64,000 nucleotides of DNA from Polytrichum commune (GCA_950295325.1 OX485809.1:4402001-4466000); one strand, 5' to 3'. Positions 33,945 to 48,179 are shown, numbered from the stretch's first letter. Program-made: numbers and translations. Notes: generated from the sequence alone by a model not told the origin.

Positions 33945-36400
33945 GAGCCACTCAAGATCCATGTCCCTTAAAGGATGTGGGGACTCAATATATTTACAAC
34001 CACATACACAATTTACATGGACTTCACCCGGAAGTTCTTAAATCATATTCTTAAATCATAGTCTGTGTGCGTGTGTGTTCAAAACCATGTTCCATACATT
34101 GTTTTATATCGAGGAGAAATAAAAATGCACTCATACTCGACATTGATGATCAAAGTATAACATTTGTATTTGCATCCAAGGGCACCCATGTTGCACATTT
34201 GAACTTAAATCTTCAATACCATCAAAGTGTTTAATTTTTTTTAAATTATGCACTTGAAGAATGAGTTGATTTTAAATAGAGTCACTTTTGACATGATTAG
34301 CTAGAAATGATTGTGTGCAGCTCAAATATGTTGTTTTTTTGCTTGGAGAGCCCGGTTTGGGTCACTTAGACATTTAGGGGTGGAGGCTTGGAACAAAGGT
34401 TCCTTTTTGGTCAAATTGAACTTTGTAAATTTTTGAAGGTCATTTATCAATGGCTTGGTCTTTAATCCTTAAAGGACATGGGGCCTCAATATACAATCAT
34501 ATACACAAAATATACATGCCTCATCAAGTTCAACAAAAAATGTATGTACTTTGTGGGATTAAATCCTTATTATATACATTGGCATGTGTCAAGGAGAAAA
34601 CCTCATACTTGACATTGAGGATCAAAATACAATGTAACGCCCAATCTAGGCCTCTCGGACACTTAACATAGAGGTTGCTTATACCAACCCATTGAATAAT
34701 TCAACATTTCTTTAACTTTTTTTGACTCCATTTGGATTAGTAGAATGCCTGATTGGCTTGGCAAAATTGGCTCACACATGGTAAAAACAAAACAAAAAAA
34801 TTAAATTAAATTGCACATTGTACACTACAAATTTGTCAAGTTACTTAACCCTAGTTTCCTACTTAATCCATTCTTAAACCCACACTTTTGCCATTGCAAA
34901 TGGTGTATCCAATTCTCACGACACTTGCTCAAACCAACCCTGCTTTCTCCGAAAAATGTCCCCACTTTTTCATTATTGAACAACCTCTGCACTAAAACCC
35001 TCAAATGTCCGAGAGGCCCACACTAGTCCTTTCCATGCATAGAAACGCGTGTTTGAGCTCCATATCTTCGTTATTGGTTGGCGTATCAAACTTTACCCTA
35101 TATAAAAATAAACTTAGGTGCACTTTTCAAATCAATTGAACATCTTGATGATATTGAAGATTTGAGTTGAAATATGCAACATGAGTGCCCTTGGATGTAA
35201 ATACACACATACGTTGTATTTTTCTCACAACTTTCAAGTTACAGTACGCTCTTATTTTCCCTTTTGACATAAGACAATGTATGAAATAGTTTTCAAACCC
35301 ATAAATATTTTAGATTGATTTGTGAGCTTGGTGGGGCCTGTATAAATTGTGTATATGGTTGTGTATTGAGGGCCGGGGATTCGTGGCACTCACTAAAAAT
35401 CATCCGTGCGGATGAAAAGAACACAGGAATCATCTAAATGGCTATTTTTGGGCAATTTGATTCCAGAAATAGAGTCAAAGGCCCCGAACGAGTCTAGTGA
35501 CGTCACATTCGAATGAATCGGCCCTCAACCCCATAGGGGGGCTTTTTTTATTGAAGCCACTTCATCCACGATATCTTGGATGGATGATTTTTAGTGAGTG
35601 CCACGAATCCCCAGCCGTGTATTGAGACTATGTGTCCTTTCACCCTTAAAGGACACAAGGTCTCGATATATATGCCCATAGGGCGCACCTTATTAAAGCC
35701 TCAACAAGTTTAGATTCTAGAAATTGCACTTTACGTATTTATGGGTTTGAAACCTTATTTTATATATTTTCTTATGTCAAGGAGAAAATAAGAATACACT
35801 CAAACTTGAACTTGATGATCAAGATACAATATATGTCTTTACATCCAAGGGCACCAAGTTGTGTATTTCAACTTAAATCTTCACAACGTGTTGAACCACT
35901 CCAAGCAGTGCACTTAAAGAATAAGTTGATTTTAGACAGTTGGTCACTTTTGGTGCCATTAGTGAAGACAAAAGTATGTAGTTCATATACACGTTTCTGT
36001 GCATGGAGATGCACAATTTGGGCCCCTAGGATACCTAAGAACTAACCCATAAACGACTAAGGGGCTCAATGTATTGTCATATACACAATTACTATGAGCA
36101 TCTACCAAGTCTAAAAATCAACTTTAAATTGCTTTTGGGTTTGAAACTTTTTGCATATTATATTATAAAATGTCATGCGAAGAAAAAAAAAATGCTCAGA
36201 TGTGACATTGATGATCAAAATACAGAGTGGTTATTTGCATCCAAGGGCACTCATGTTACGTATTTTAACCTAAACAGTCAACAACACTAAGGTATTCAAC
36301 CAATTTGAAAAGTGCATCATAACAATAAATTCAATTTCAAATAGGGTCACTTTGGACACAAGTGGCTAAAAACATGAAAGTACATAACTTAAACACATGA
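33945..36400. repeat. Cluster of a ~400-bp repeated unit, direct and inverted
   Basis: At least four copies: about 33945-34330, 34455-34640 (partial), 35090-35640 (inverted, split by a transposon), 35640-36000 and 36050-36400. Each plus-oriented copy has AAAGGAcAtGGGGnCTCAAT, then a TATACACAAtTTACATG-like stretch, then TGATGATCAAA-TACAA, then ATCCAAGGGCACCCATGTTG, then GAATnAGTTGATTTnAA. No protein is encoded. Adjacent opposite orientations suggest repeated transposition or recombination. Confidence 0.65.
35371..35616. mobile_element. Mutator-like MITE with 10-bp target duplication
   Basis: A 246-bp element with long terminal inverted repeats: GGCCGGGGATTCGTGGCACT continuing CACTAAAAATCATCC on the left, with a right end that matches it inverted with about one mismatch over 35 bp. 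It is flanked by the identical GTGTATTGAG at 35361-35370 and 35617-35626. Long TIRs and a 9-10 bp duplication are typical of Mutator-like elements. It sits in an inverted copy of the ~400-bp unit, whose other copies show the uninterrupted site. Confidence 0.85.
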
Positions 36401-36524
36401 TTTTATGAGTTAGAAGATTTTGAAGAGTTTTTTAGTTTCTTTTATTTTCCCCTCACAAGAATCAAGTTTTTCCATTTCACTCACTTTAAGCTCTTGACAC
36501 ATGATGGCCTAAGGCACATTAGAA

Positions 36525-36932
36525 TAATTTGTGACGTCCCTCAAAGAAGGACAAGATCGTGGGTTTGATCCTTCTTTGAGGAAAACTTTCTATTAAGAGC
36601 TTGTTAGTTCATCGTGTATTGAAGCCTCTTTTGAAAGGTAGGTGAAACTTTTGGAACCTTCTCTTTCTACCTCTCTCTCTCTCTCAAACTTCAAGAGAAT
36701 CATAGAATCTAAAAATAGTGTACGAGAATGGGGCCCGTTGTCCTAAATCCCGTATCAACCTATCCAAGGCAGCTTGATCCACCCATCCTAGTAGGATAAG
36801 CTAGGCAGTCGGTTTTTCAAAACCCGACACCACTTTTTGTATAGTATGCTAATTTAAACATCAAGCAAACTTGAGTGACTTTGTGTTAATTCTACTAAAC
36901 TCAAGGTTAGGGACTAAACCCATGGTTTCATG
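36525..36932 (+). repeat. Dispersed repeat family B, copy 2
   Basis: Same landmarks and orientation as 9508-9900, including ATTGAAGCCTCTTTTGAA and CTTGATCCACCCATC. A CT-rich insertion lies at 36671-36687. Confidence 0.6.
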
Positions 36933-36974
36933 TCCTTTACTTTACAAATAACTTTATTAAGTTTGAGATTTGAA

Positions 36975-38225
36975 ACCCAACTCTCATGAACCAACTAGTC
37001 CTTGTGTTTACGGGATGCCCAAAACAAGGCTTCTCTTATTGATCTCATCGACTTTAAAGACGACTTCTTGGATGCTTGAGGGACATAGTATAGTAGGGGC
37101 CTTCGGGAATGATAGTGGGTCCCTAGGTTCTAAGTTTAAAAGTGACCTTCAAGAACCAACTAACTCTTAAGTTTCCCGTAATGTTCAAAATGAGGTTTCT
37201 TGTAGTTGGTCAAACTTTATTCCATCAACTTTCAACATGATTTCTCATTTACTCAAGAACTAAAGTAGAGAGAATTCAAAATCCCAAGTTCAAAATTTTA
37301 AAGAGGTCTTATGTTCATTTGATTTCAACAACGGAGGTTTTTAATCATATTCTCAAACTCCTTGATCCGAACTCAGTCTCAACACATGATTGTTTGACAC
37401 ATTACTTAGCTGATGAGTTGTGTTTAACTACCATGACTTCATATTTAGTTTGAAGCACTAGGATCCCGACATCCAAAATCTTTATTCTCAAATCTATTGT
37501 TGAGCCCATGAACACAACTCGTTCACTAAGCGATGTTATGTCATGGGAACTTTGGATGCTTCTTGCTTTTCAGAGTTGAAACATGACCTTCATGAAACCC
37601 ATTCGCCGTGCTACATTACTAGGGTTGTTATTTTATTTTATGTTCTTCAATCTCGAATTCATTAACCTTGGAGATGGTGTTTCAGTTGCTTCAACATTGA
37701 ACTGGAGAATTTTATGTTTCTTTAGATATATTATGATATCTCATCTTGTAAATTAAGAACAAATCCTCCAAAATTGAGGTTCTCAATACACTTGCAAACT
37801 TCATTGTCCCAAACCGCATTCTCAACACGTGATTGTCATTGGAACATTGGGGCTCATTTGATCATAGTTGAATCTCAGCTCTTGTAAACCAACCAACCCC
37901 CAAGTTCTCACCAAGAGGGCCAAAATTAAGGTTTTTGCTCATCAAATTCAATCTCATCGACTTTGAAGATGGTTTCTCAAATGCTTATAAACATATGCTA
38001 GAATCTTTCTCTTGATTTTATACCAAGCACTAAGTTTTTATTTATTTTGGGATAATGCACTCGCAACCTCCTTGTCCCAAACCATGTTCCCAACGCATAA
38101 TTACATCTTAAAAACATTGTTGAAACATGGCCTTTGTTGGCTCATGGGTTTCAAAGTTGAAAAATTGTTGAAACATGGCCTTTGTGAACCATTTAGGGTA
38201 TGCGGGTTTTGAATGGCTCGTTTTC
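36975..38225. repeat. Degenerate repeats
   Basis: Similar phrases recur several times: CCCAAAACAAGGCTTCTC-like, ATCTCATCGACTTTnAAGA, TTGTTGAAACATGGCCTTTG (twice, near 38125 and 38170), and CGCAnTCTCAACACnTGATTG. They have no fixed period. A short cognate appears near 40440-40480. No gene. Confidence 0.45.
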
Positions 38226-38332
38226 TTAAATCTCGTATTTGTAATAACCTGACCTCAAGTGCAAAAAAAATGTTGGGTTAGCAAATCTATCATGACAATG
38301 GCATGATATGATCATCCAATATGGTTCACTTA

Positions 38333-38831
38333 GGGCCACTTCACACACGAGATTGAGGGCCCATGACCATTGCACTTCAAGCACTCTCATTGGTGGAAAA
38401 GGCGGAGCCGGTCCAAGTTCGCTTCACACTACGCTTGAGGGACCAACGGAGTATGTGAATGCAAGATGGACGTAAAAATCTACATGAATTCTTACATGGC
38501 ATCAAATGGATCATGTTTCATGGTCACTTGGACTATTTTCAATATCCACCTTTTGGAGGTAGGCATAACACAAAATCGGGAGACCATGACACTCCAAACA
38601 TTCACAATCGTTGATTTATTCAATTTTATCATGCATAAAGACTCACATGAATAGAAATTCATGGAAATAGCATGTGGTTGAGGGCCCGGTCACATGTGGC
38701 TTCACACTACACTTGAATGCCCGTGACCACACGACATGGTTTTGAAAGTGCCTTGGGATGGCCTTTGGTCACTTCTTCTAGGCTCTCACAATTTCATGGT
38801 CACGGCTCTTGGCTCGTGTGTGAAGTGGCTC
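38333..38831 (+). mobile_element. Harbinger-type MITE-1, copy 1
   Basis: 499 bp bounded by TTA duplications (38330-38332 and 38832-38834). Ends GGGCCACTTCACACACGAG and CTCGTGTGTGAAGTGGCTC. No coding capacity. The end motif CTTCACAC is repeated inside at 38422 and about 38701. TTA duplications and GGGCC ends place it with PIF/Harbinger (Tourist-like) MITEs. Confidence 0.9.
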
Positions 38832-38834
38832 TTA

Positions 38835-41799
38835 CATGTTAATCGAAACCAACATCAATCCAACACAAAGCTTAGTTGATCACTCGAATAAAAATATGAA
38901 ACCCTTTATTCATAATCTCGGGCTTAGGATCCTAGCTCAAGTACAAGTGATATTCGACCCTCCCCCAACCCTATAGGGATAAAGACCAGCTTGCTTCTCA
39001 ACTCCAGGCCCACCTTAGCTCAAAAGGCACTTACTTATCTTAGCTTAATCTCACTTTGTGATTAGCTAAATTGCATATCCTAATGATGTCAACGTCTATA
39101 CATGCCTCATCATAAATCGGACTTGCAAACAATGTGTGTTTTTGACAAAGTTTTTGCAAGTTTTTGACATTTGACACGCAAAAACTTGCACAAAAATAAA
39201 TTGCACGTCAATTGACATGCACAATTTAGATTTTGACATGTAGTATGACTTGTGAAGGAAAAAATCACACGTCAATTGACACTTCAAAAGTTGAAATGAC
39301 ACATACTACTAGCCATGAGAATTGAGGTGACATTTTAGAAGAAAATATAGATGTTGATTGACATTCATTTTCGTTTTTGAAAACATCACGTGACACTTTG
39401 GATTTGAATTTGAACATCAAATGAAATTTGTCAAACATACACATTGCTTGCAAAAACGATGTATTTTATAAACAATACGTAAATGGTCATGAGAGCCTCA
39501 ACATCGGATTCATCATTTTCTCATAAATCTCAAATCTCTTCTCAACAAATTGCAAACTAGAAACTTTGAGAGTGTGTCCCGGGGTCTACCTCATACCTCC
39601 AAAGCAATCCCATCAACATGTATCCATTTGTGCTCAAGCCAAGTTTTTTCATTCACGTTCTCCCCACAACAATCCTCGTGTTGTGTGTTGTAGAAGGAGG
39701 TTTAAAGCTCCGGAATCATCCCGAATAACTTACAATGGGTGCCCTCTCCTCGATCTTGGCATGCAATGTACCTCCAATTGCCTCACAATTCTTAGCCGAT
39801 CACAACCCACCACATTTTTTGTTTGATGCCCTCCTTTTCGTGTTCGCATGTCGGCTTCTAGTTGCACTTTCTCACCTTGTCTCTTTTGTTTCGTGCTTTC
39901 CATTTCTTCCGTTTTGTCTTGTTCTCTCCTTCTCCGCTTCCCTTTTTTTCTTCTTTGCCTTCTCATGTAATATTTCAATGTGCTCGTCGCTTATCCTTAA
40001 CCACGACATTGGGTAATTGATTGTAAGTGTGGTGGTGGTCTCTCTTCTTGTAGGATTTTGGGAGTTTCGTGGTTAATATGTTACGAACGGAGTGGTGGCA
40101 CTCCCACCTTCCTCCTCGCTGATCATCAAATTCACAATGTGTATACTGGTTCTTTGTTTTCTTACACAAAACCGTGGCATGGTGTCACTCCATCCCTCGC
40201 ATGCACGATGTCTTCACCTTTTCAATGTGCACAACCTCCTCCCTTCTCCTCACGCATCCCTACCTGTGAAGGCACCATGTTGTTGTTCATAGCTCTTTGG
40301 TCCAATAGGAATATTCCTGTAACTTTGAATTTGTTCTAGATATTTTATGGGATGCGAGCATTCTTCAATTCCCTAGACACCCAACTTGCTAGATCCTCCT
40401 TTTTGGCGCCTACACCTTTAGGTGTCAATATCCATTTAACCCTTAAATTGCAAAGAGGCCCAAAACAAGGCTTCTCATTGACAACAATTGGAGTCTAAAA
40501 CATCAGGCCCTACGTATGAATGACAATATCCTAGGGTCTCGAGTAAAGTTGATGGGTGACAATGTGATGGCCATACATACCACATCCTAAGGGACAAAAA
40601 AGAGGTATTTCCTCATACCTTGAATCATTCGCTCCACACGCTTTCAGTACGGGCAAGTGCACTCATATGGCTACTCATTCTACTTTGTGTGACATTGTGA
40701 GCAAGTGCTAGATGGAGCTCCGTTGGACCTATGTAGTGTTGCAGAGGTTTAGGTCATAAACACACGTATCATGACTAGAAAGGTGTAGAAAACTTACTTT
40801 AAGGGTATAATATTGCTACTCAGTGTTTTTCCTATTTTTTTCTTGCATGAAAATTCTATGTATGCATACTTGCGACCTTGATGACAAGTGGAATAATGTT
40901 GTGGACCCCTTGTGTACATAACAAACCTCGTCGTTATGATTGTTAGTTGTATGGGCACATGTGAGGTAGTTCCTCCAAGTACATGCAGTCATAGCGCACT
41001 TTTAAAGGATGAGGTTTTTGGTTTTTGTGTTTTGTGAAAGAGTTGGAGAACACATGGCTGACGAGATTTATGAACATATATATTGTAGCCAAAGTACCTT
41101 GCCTTTGATAAACAATGTTGGGATTGTGCTTTGTAAGGATTGAATTGGCTAAAATTTCCACAAGGATGTGGGTTCTGATTCATTGGTTTGCCAAGGTGTA
41201 GTCTTATTTGACTTATGAGTGAGCTCAAAGTCTTGAAATGCAATAAATTTTGGATAACAAAGCTACAAAGTTTCTAGAGGGGTATGAGCACGTTGTATTG
41301 ACTAGAAGGATTTCAATGAAGGATATTGAGTGGAAATACTTGAAGGACTACAATAACAATGTTTTTTGCATGTGACTCAAAAAGACGAGAAGGTGGTGCC
41401 TTAAAAGAGGGTGACCCCACCCACCCTCCAGTGTACACACATGTGGCATGTACCCCTCTCATAATCTATCCTATAACTATATTTATGAAACATGGATTTC
41501 CAAATAACATGTGCATTGTAATGGGTGGTTGTGTATATTCCAACCTAATTGGCATACATACATATTACCTATTGGACTTGAGATTTGTGGCATCCATGTC
41601 AAGATTTATGAACACCTATCTTAGTAGATTAAGTTTGATTCATCACAATTTTGCCATTAAGTGCTAGGGGTCTCTTCACTTTGTATAGACAAACCAAAAT
41701 ATTACATAAAAAAATATTCAGTTGTCATTTTTTTTCTAACCATCAAAATTGTAGGGACTCATCTTTGCATCATGTGAAATTGTTAACATACATCAGACA
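38835..41799. other. Intergenic, no recognisable gene
   Basis: The C/T-rich stretch at 39730-39990 gives open frames with low-complexity Phe/Leu/Ser peptides, without domain or start context. Nothing else supported. Confidence 0.4.
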
Positions 41800-42075
41800 C
41801 ATCACTAACACTAAATCAAATCTAACATTATTTTATATTCCTCGTAATTTTTTTATAAATTTACAATATTGCGATTACTATATTTTCTTTCAAATTTCAA
41901 TCATTTGTGACAATATTTCATTACATAAATGTTAAGATGCAAAATACACCAAAAGTGAAGGAACTAAATGCAAATTGGGATGACAAAATTTGTAAACTTA
42001 TTCACAAGAAGTGTCATCAAATAGTTAACATAGTGGCACAAAAATGCCACTAAATACGTTATTTAGTGTAGGACT
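41800..42075 (+). repeat. Dispersed repeat family C, copy 1
   Basis: Matches 62030-62293: CTAACATTATTT, then TTTCAATCAT..nTGACAA, then TTACATAAATGTTA, then TTGGGATGACA, then CTTATTCACAAGAAGTGT, and a right end with ACGTTATTTAGTGTAG. It begins near CACTAACACTAAAT and ends in ATTTAGTG, CACTA-like ends as at 51713-52003. Confidence 0.55.
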
Positions 42076-44118
42076 CTCCCATGCACCTTGTGCACTTTGA
42101 CACTTTTGAGCTTGGAAATTTGATCACCTTTGTTGACAAGAAGAGGAGAATATAAAATTAACTAATAAAATAAAATAAAATAAAAATTGGAGTTATAATG
42201 TAGGAATCAAGTACTAGACATGGTGGCACAACACCCACATCATATACTTGAATTTGAAACTCTTGTTATCTACAACAATCTCAAAATCATTCTCAAGTTT
42301 ATTTGGTATTCTTGTATATAGTTTTGTAAGTTTGAAGTCAAAGTATTGAGACATTCTCGCAATCGGTGACAACGGTGCAAAACTCTTAAGGTATGCATGC
42401 AAGCCATCGATGGTCACTTTTATTTATTGGACAACTTTATTTGAGTGGTGTGTGGTTAGGTGGATCTAAGAATGTGTTCATAGTTGTGAACTATTATAGG
42501 TTTGACAATCAACATTATTTGAAGGGGAGGGAGGGGGAGTTTACAATAGATGACATTTGAGAGATTCAAAGATTTCCACTTTGTTAATGTAGAAGATTCT
42601 CATATGAACTCCAAGTATCATGAGTCAAATGGCAACGAACATGATTTGGAATTGGCAGTCGTCGTGTGTTTAGCATCCAAAAGAACTAGACGCATGGCTA
42701 GAAGTGTCCATTTAAGGCACATACACCTTCAGCCTTAGACGTTTGAGAGGCCCATTATGGACCTGAATATTACTTCTGATAGTTTTAGCTTTAGATGTTC
42801 TAGCAAACTATGACCCAATCTAAAATAGACCCATTCACCATGTGCATTATGCTTCCAATTAGATAATATATGCATGTAGAAGAAATATTGTGGAGATTTG
42901 GGCTTGTACGAATGACCTACCCTCCAAGACATATCATGTACATCTAATCATCATTCTCACATATGGATTTATTTTCACTTCCTCTTCCTTTATAAGTGGT
43001 GTTAAATGTGGACTTTGTACCATAGATCAAGGAAAATATTATTCCAATACTTGTTAGGGGTTTCATATAATATACCCTATATTAACACAAACCCCGGTAC
43101 ATTAAGGGTTATAAATCTTGAACTACACAAACATTAATTGACTGGCAATGTAACTTAACTTAGTTTGGACATACACTTTCCTAGCCCGCTGCACATGTGC
43201 ATAATATGAATTGCAATTTGATTTTTCTTCATATTTTATTGGGAATATTTTCTTCATTTATATTCTTATAATGGATGAAATCACCGATGTTTTTTATTAG
43301 TGTAAAACTATAAATAGATGAATGTGACATTCAATCCGAGTAATGCAATGAAATAGGTTTCTTCTTGTAGCAATGAACGTTAATTTGTTCATTCTAACAA
43401 AATGACGTGTGTTGGGGGAGGGGGTAAAATCATATACATGAGAAGGAGGAGGAGTAAGGAGGAGGAGTAAGGAGGAGAATGCCTACTTATTCAAGAGAGG
43501 TTATTGATTTTGAAACTTAGAAAGCACACATTGAAGAACAATTATGTCATCTGAAGATCAATATATAATAGACAACATGTATGTTGTGGTGAGGTCATCA
43601 CCCGACCATCCCCATTATTCCAAAAAGGTGGGGAGGGGGTGGGATTGATGTGTCATATGTACAGGTGCAAAGAGTCGGGACATCATGACCCATACATGTG
43701 TGTTGTATAACATAACATTTGGTGTACTTGGTTTATACGTGAGTTTGTGGAGTTGTTGAAAGTGAGAATTACATGAATGTAAGAATCAAGCCTTAAAAAC
43801 AAGGAATAAACATTGTTTGGACACCAAGGTTTACAATCTCAATGGCATTTAGTGTCACTTACAAACCTTGCTAAAACTTTAATCTTAAATGCACATTTTT
43901 TATGAAGTAAAGTTATTTATATTTTGTAATGTCCAAATTACCTATTTGACCCTCATTTGACCTTTCTTGGTAGTACATGAAAATCTACACCAATAATTTA
44001 TCGCATCACGTAATTCCATGTAGGAAGTGACACTATATACCATATTTATGGTGTGAGCTAGATGGGTCTTAAGTGGCTTCTTTTCTTAGTTGGAACCTTT
44101 GTATTCAACTCGTACGAG
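42076..44118. other. Intergenic with a family F piece
   Basis: 42543-42700 shares CATATGAACTCCnAGTATnATG and AAATGGCnACG..CATGATTTGG with family F. GGAGGAGTAA triplets at 43446-43475. No gene recognised. Confidence 0.4.
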
Positions 44119-44425
44119 GTTTGGTGAGGATCAAAGAGTAAACATCATAAAGACACATGTTTAGAAGAGATTTTACTATGTCTTCAAATATAAATTACTA
44201 CTCTACACTCAACAGTGAACACAATTAAAAGGACTTCCGTATTCATTTAAGGAATCAACAAACATGCACTTTTGATAATCATAACTAAGTAAGGGGAGGT
44301 CTGATTTCCAATCCAGTTTTTGCATATGTTTCATTATAAATTTGTTGAAGCGACACAAATTTCATTATGTAAATTTGATCAGTAAAAGTTGGAGAACATG
44401 AAAAACAAACCAAATGGCACCCGCA
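44119..44425 (+). repeat. Dispersed repeat family E, copy 2
   Basis: Direct match to 195-490. The pair starts with GGTTTGGTGAGGATCAAAGA and ends near GAACAnGA.AAACnAACC. Confidence 0.55.
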
Positions 44426-44499
44426 TACCTTAGTACCTTATTCATATCAACATTTATGCTTTCTACAATATGAAAAATAAAATAAAATGAAAATGAAAA

Positions 44500-44513
44500 G
44501 GGGGGGGGGGGGG
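44500..44513 (+). repeat. G14 homopolymer
   Basis: Fourteen G in a row after an AAAATGAAAATGAAAA tract. G on this strand could form quadruplex-type structures. Confidence 0.9.
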
Positions 44514-47500
44514 AGATTGCTTAATACATCATGACCAATTCTTTGGTGAATATTCTATTTTACTTGAATTTTGGATAATGGCTGAATTTGTATCATATGT
44601 ATCTTCAATGATGCCCAACTTGTTGCCAAAAGCACCCCTCAACACAAGACAAATGACATGCGTTCATTGAATGGCGGGAGAATGAGCCACCGTTCTTTGA
44701 AGGAATTGGTCACTAGGTGTCATCCCACGACTTGAGCTCGCCATCCAAGCATGTAGCAATCAACACTTTCAACATTCTAAAAGTGCTTTCCCTTTCCCAA
44801 TTTTGTTGTTTCATGTGGGGAATTGTTAGTTTGAAAAGAGACCAAGAAGAGGTGTTTTTGTAATTGATGTTCCACTAGAAATTGTGGTGCTTAAAAAGTT
44901 AGGGTTCCATTCAACAAAGTAAGATCATATATTAGATAGTTAAAATTTTAAAAATTGGGGTTTCGTATATTCATTTAGGGAATATATTAGATATATTCTA
45001 ACAATATTCATTGAGCATGTAAAATATCTTATGATTTTGCACATTATGTCATAGTCTTCCTCCTTGGATTACATTTTCATCGCATGTGGTCCATAATTTC
45101 ATGTCTTTGGAAAGGAGCTACGCCTCCATGTGAAAGAGACACAAACATTCTAGAATCCGACAAGTAAATCATGTGCGTGTGTTGCATGTGAACTTTGTAT
45201 TTAGTTTGACACCTATATTTGAGTGGTACACGACAAGGTTTACAATCTAGACCTCGTGTTGCACAAAAATGTGTAATTAAGCTACATGTTTTCATTTGTA
45301 GCTAATCATGTCAATAGTGACCTTCTTTACAATTTTACTACTTCAGCAAGGGCGTTTTTAAGAATCGTTGAATACTTAGATGTATTCAAAGATTCGGGTT
45401 CAAGTAGACCACATGGATGCCTTTGAATGCAAGTAGATACATAACATATCGATCATTAATGTCACATATCATCACGATCTTAAAATCTCATTGAGAGTAG
45501 ATAATGTGTTGAATAAACACAAGGGAAAACATGTGTTATGGTGAGATTGGACTATGTGCTCACAACATAGACACCTTTTTAAGTTCAATTGTTAACACGA
45601 TTGAGAGGGTGAATGTAATGTTAATGACACTACACATGCAATTTACAATTAGTATTGAGCAAGAGTAATGGAATTGGTGACACTAAACATAGATGTTTAG
45701 TGTAGTTGAGGGCATTGACCCATCGTAAGTACAACCAATATGATATTTGCCTATCTTTTTTGTAGGTGGACTTAGTGAACTATATACAAGATCTTGAAAG
45801 AGGAATTCATTACAAGTGTATATCGGGAAAGAAAATTAAACATTAACAATCAATCTTCAAGAACTCAAGATTTCTTTCACATGACAACATACATTGTTCC
45901 TTTCATATAAATGAAAGGTTGCAAGGTTTCCAAATAGGAATATATGGAAAAACCAAGTTATTGTTGATGATATGAGAATCACGTTCATATAATTGGTGTT
46001 CTCATACAACTCACCAAACATCATAAAAATCCTTTCAGCCTTAAATATATGATATGCAAAATAGGATAAACATTCGTCATTGTTAATAAATGCTATGTAA
46101 AGACTTGAATTATGGATTTGGACTAAGTCCAATTTGACTTGCATGTCAGTTTGGTGCACATATGAAAAACAAGAGGATTGTTCATTAGACTTGATAAGAT
46201 GACAAGTGAGTTGCTAAAATGGAAAGGAAATTTATGGCTAATGTTGGATTGTTACAAATATATGAAAATAGTCAGCTAGCTACGAGGTTGTTATTAAGGC
46301 CCAAATACGCTTCAAGCATTAATTGGTTTCTACCAAATGTTGGATTGATGTGTGCATCACGGTTGAGTTTAGGGTTACTGATGTCCGACAATGGCCCCGA
46401 CACAGTTGTGGGAGTCTAGCTGGAGGTGAACAATGTCCAATATTGGTTAGCCAATAACCCATGTTATTGAACCCTTTCGGTCCCCTAACCACCCAATGCA
46501 ACACAACCCTAAGTTGACATGTGTCATTTTAATAGGTCTTTGAGGTTGTGTGCAACTAAATGATGGTGCTATAACTCGCCACATGTCCCCGGTTAGGAAC
46601 ATATTGTTGGACAGAGGCCATTGGACATGATGACGGTCATATGGCGTCTCGCCGGTTGGCACACTGATTTGGTGGGCCTTATTGTCAACTACTCACGTAC
46701 ATATGGGGTCTCTTATCATGGAAAACTTTGGGTGCGCATTTCATGTGAGCTTTTAAATGAGGGATCGTGCTTCATTCACCTAGAGTTTGACCTCGTGTCT
46801 TTTGGATAGCTATGTATGTAATCATTACTTTGTTGTCAATTATAAAGCCAAAGTTGTCATAGTATGTGGCAAGAATGCTCCTTCATATGGTTTTTACGGA
46901 TTTGGAAGATTAAGGAGTGGATTATTAGGGTCACTCAGTGCAGTACATGCAATTGTGCGGTCTCTCCCTCACAACCATAATCCAGTACTAACGACTTGTT
47001 AAAACCATGGATTGCAATGCAAGGAGTCATATCTCAACAAATAGTCTTTTTTCGTAACCAGTGACCACATATAATCAAGGCCAAGGGTACTCTGATATGA
47101 ACAAGGAACTTTCCTTTATTATTTGATCGTTTAGTGGGTCACGAGCTATTGTAGAACAACCCCGCAGGTAATTTGCATTCATTACTTTATCTTCGATTTA
47201 ATGAGGTAGTGGAACAATTATCCTTATTTGGAATGATTGAAGAACAACATCCTGTAAATTTTCGGAACCATAGGCCATAACAAGTTAATATACATGTCTA
47301 TGCCATGGTTTGTTAATCCTTTAGTTTAATTCGAATTAATTGCACTTTATGCATTGATTGAGCTCATCAATGTTTACAATAGTTCACATATGGATTTATG
47401 ATATTCCTTTTATAATGCACCTTTAGCTCTAATCATTTCCGGAGTTCATTTTATGGTTCACAAATTATGTGTTTTGAAGGCTCCCTTCCCGAGAGGTAAT

Positions 47501-48171
47501 ACTCGTATGACACACTTACTCACAACCATTTGTTGCATGCAATTCATGTGGTAGGGGTACAATTCTTGAACACCGGGAATTCGCCTTCTATGTTCAGTTG
47601 TAGATTATGGCAATTAAAGAAAAATCAAACTTGGTAGAGTTGCTCACTTTTCCGGAGTTAAGATAATTTCTCTAATGATTTGATCTTCACCAAGACCATT
47701 CTCTTTACTACGACAATTTGTATGCTCCAATTGTAATTCAAAACTAGCACATTAGCAACGACTTAGTTTGTGTCGCCTTACTTTCACATACCATTGAGCA
47801 CATTTTGTGCCAAACAAGTTGTCCTTCTCAATCACATGTATCACTTTCTTCTACCAAAGGCTTCACACCCTTGGTGTGTACTTAGACAATGGCCTTTATC
47901 CCAAGAAGACAACCATGACAACTTTACTCTTTTCCCAAGAGTTCAAATGATTTGGCCAACAAACACTTTGAGTGAATTGTCACCACATCATACAATCGTA
48001 AGGTAATCCCACGATTTCACAAGACAATTAGATGTTGTGAGTTTTCACTTAGACACGACAATCTTACAAGAAGATTCAAGGGTTTCACACCCAATTTAAA
48101 ATTATGGCCCTGCATTTCTCAAAGCAATTGGACGAAGATTCTCACAGAGACTCTTTTAAATAATCCAAAGG
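44514..48171. other. Intergenic, no recognisable gene
   Basis: Contains a family-E-like fragment near 45530 and a CACTAAACATAGATGTTTAGTG palindrome near 45693-45714. Short open stretches (for example 46621-46809) lack known domains. Confidence 0.4.
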
Positions 48172-48179
48172 CTTCACAC

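Noticed and set aside
39735..40016. Possible membrane protein (Leu/Phe/Ser-rich)
   Set aside because: Translation of a pyrimidine-rich stretch, not a recognisable protein.
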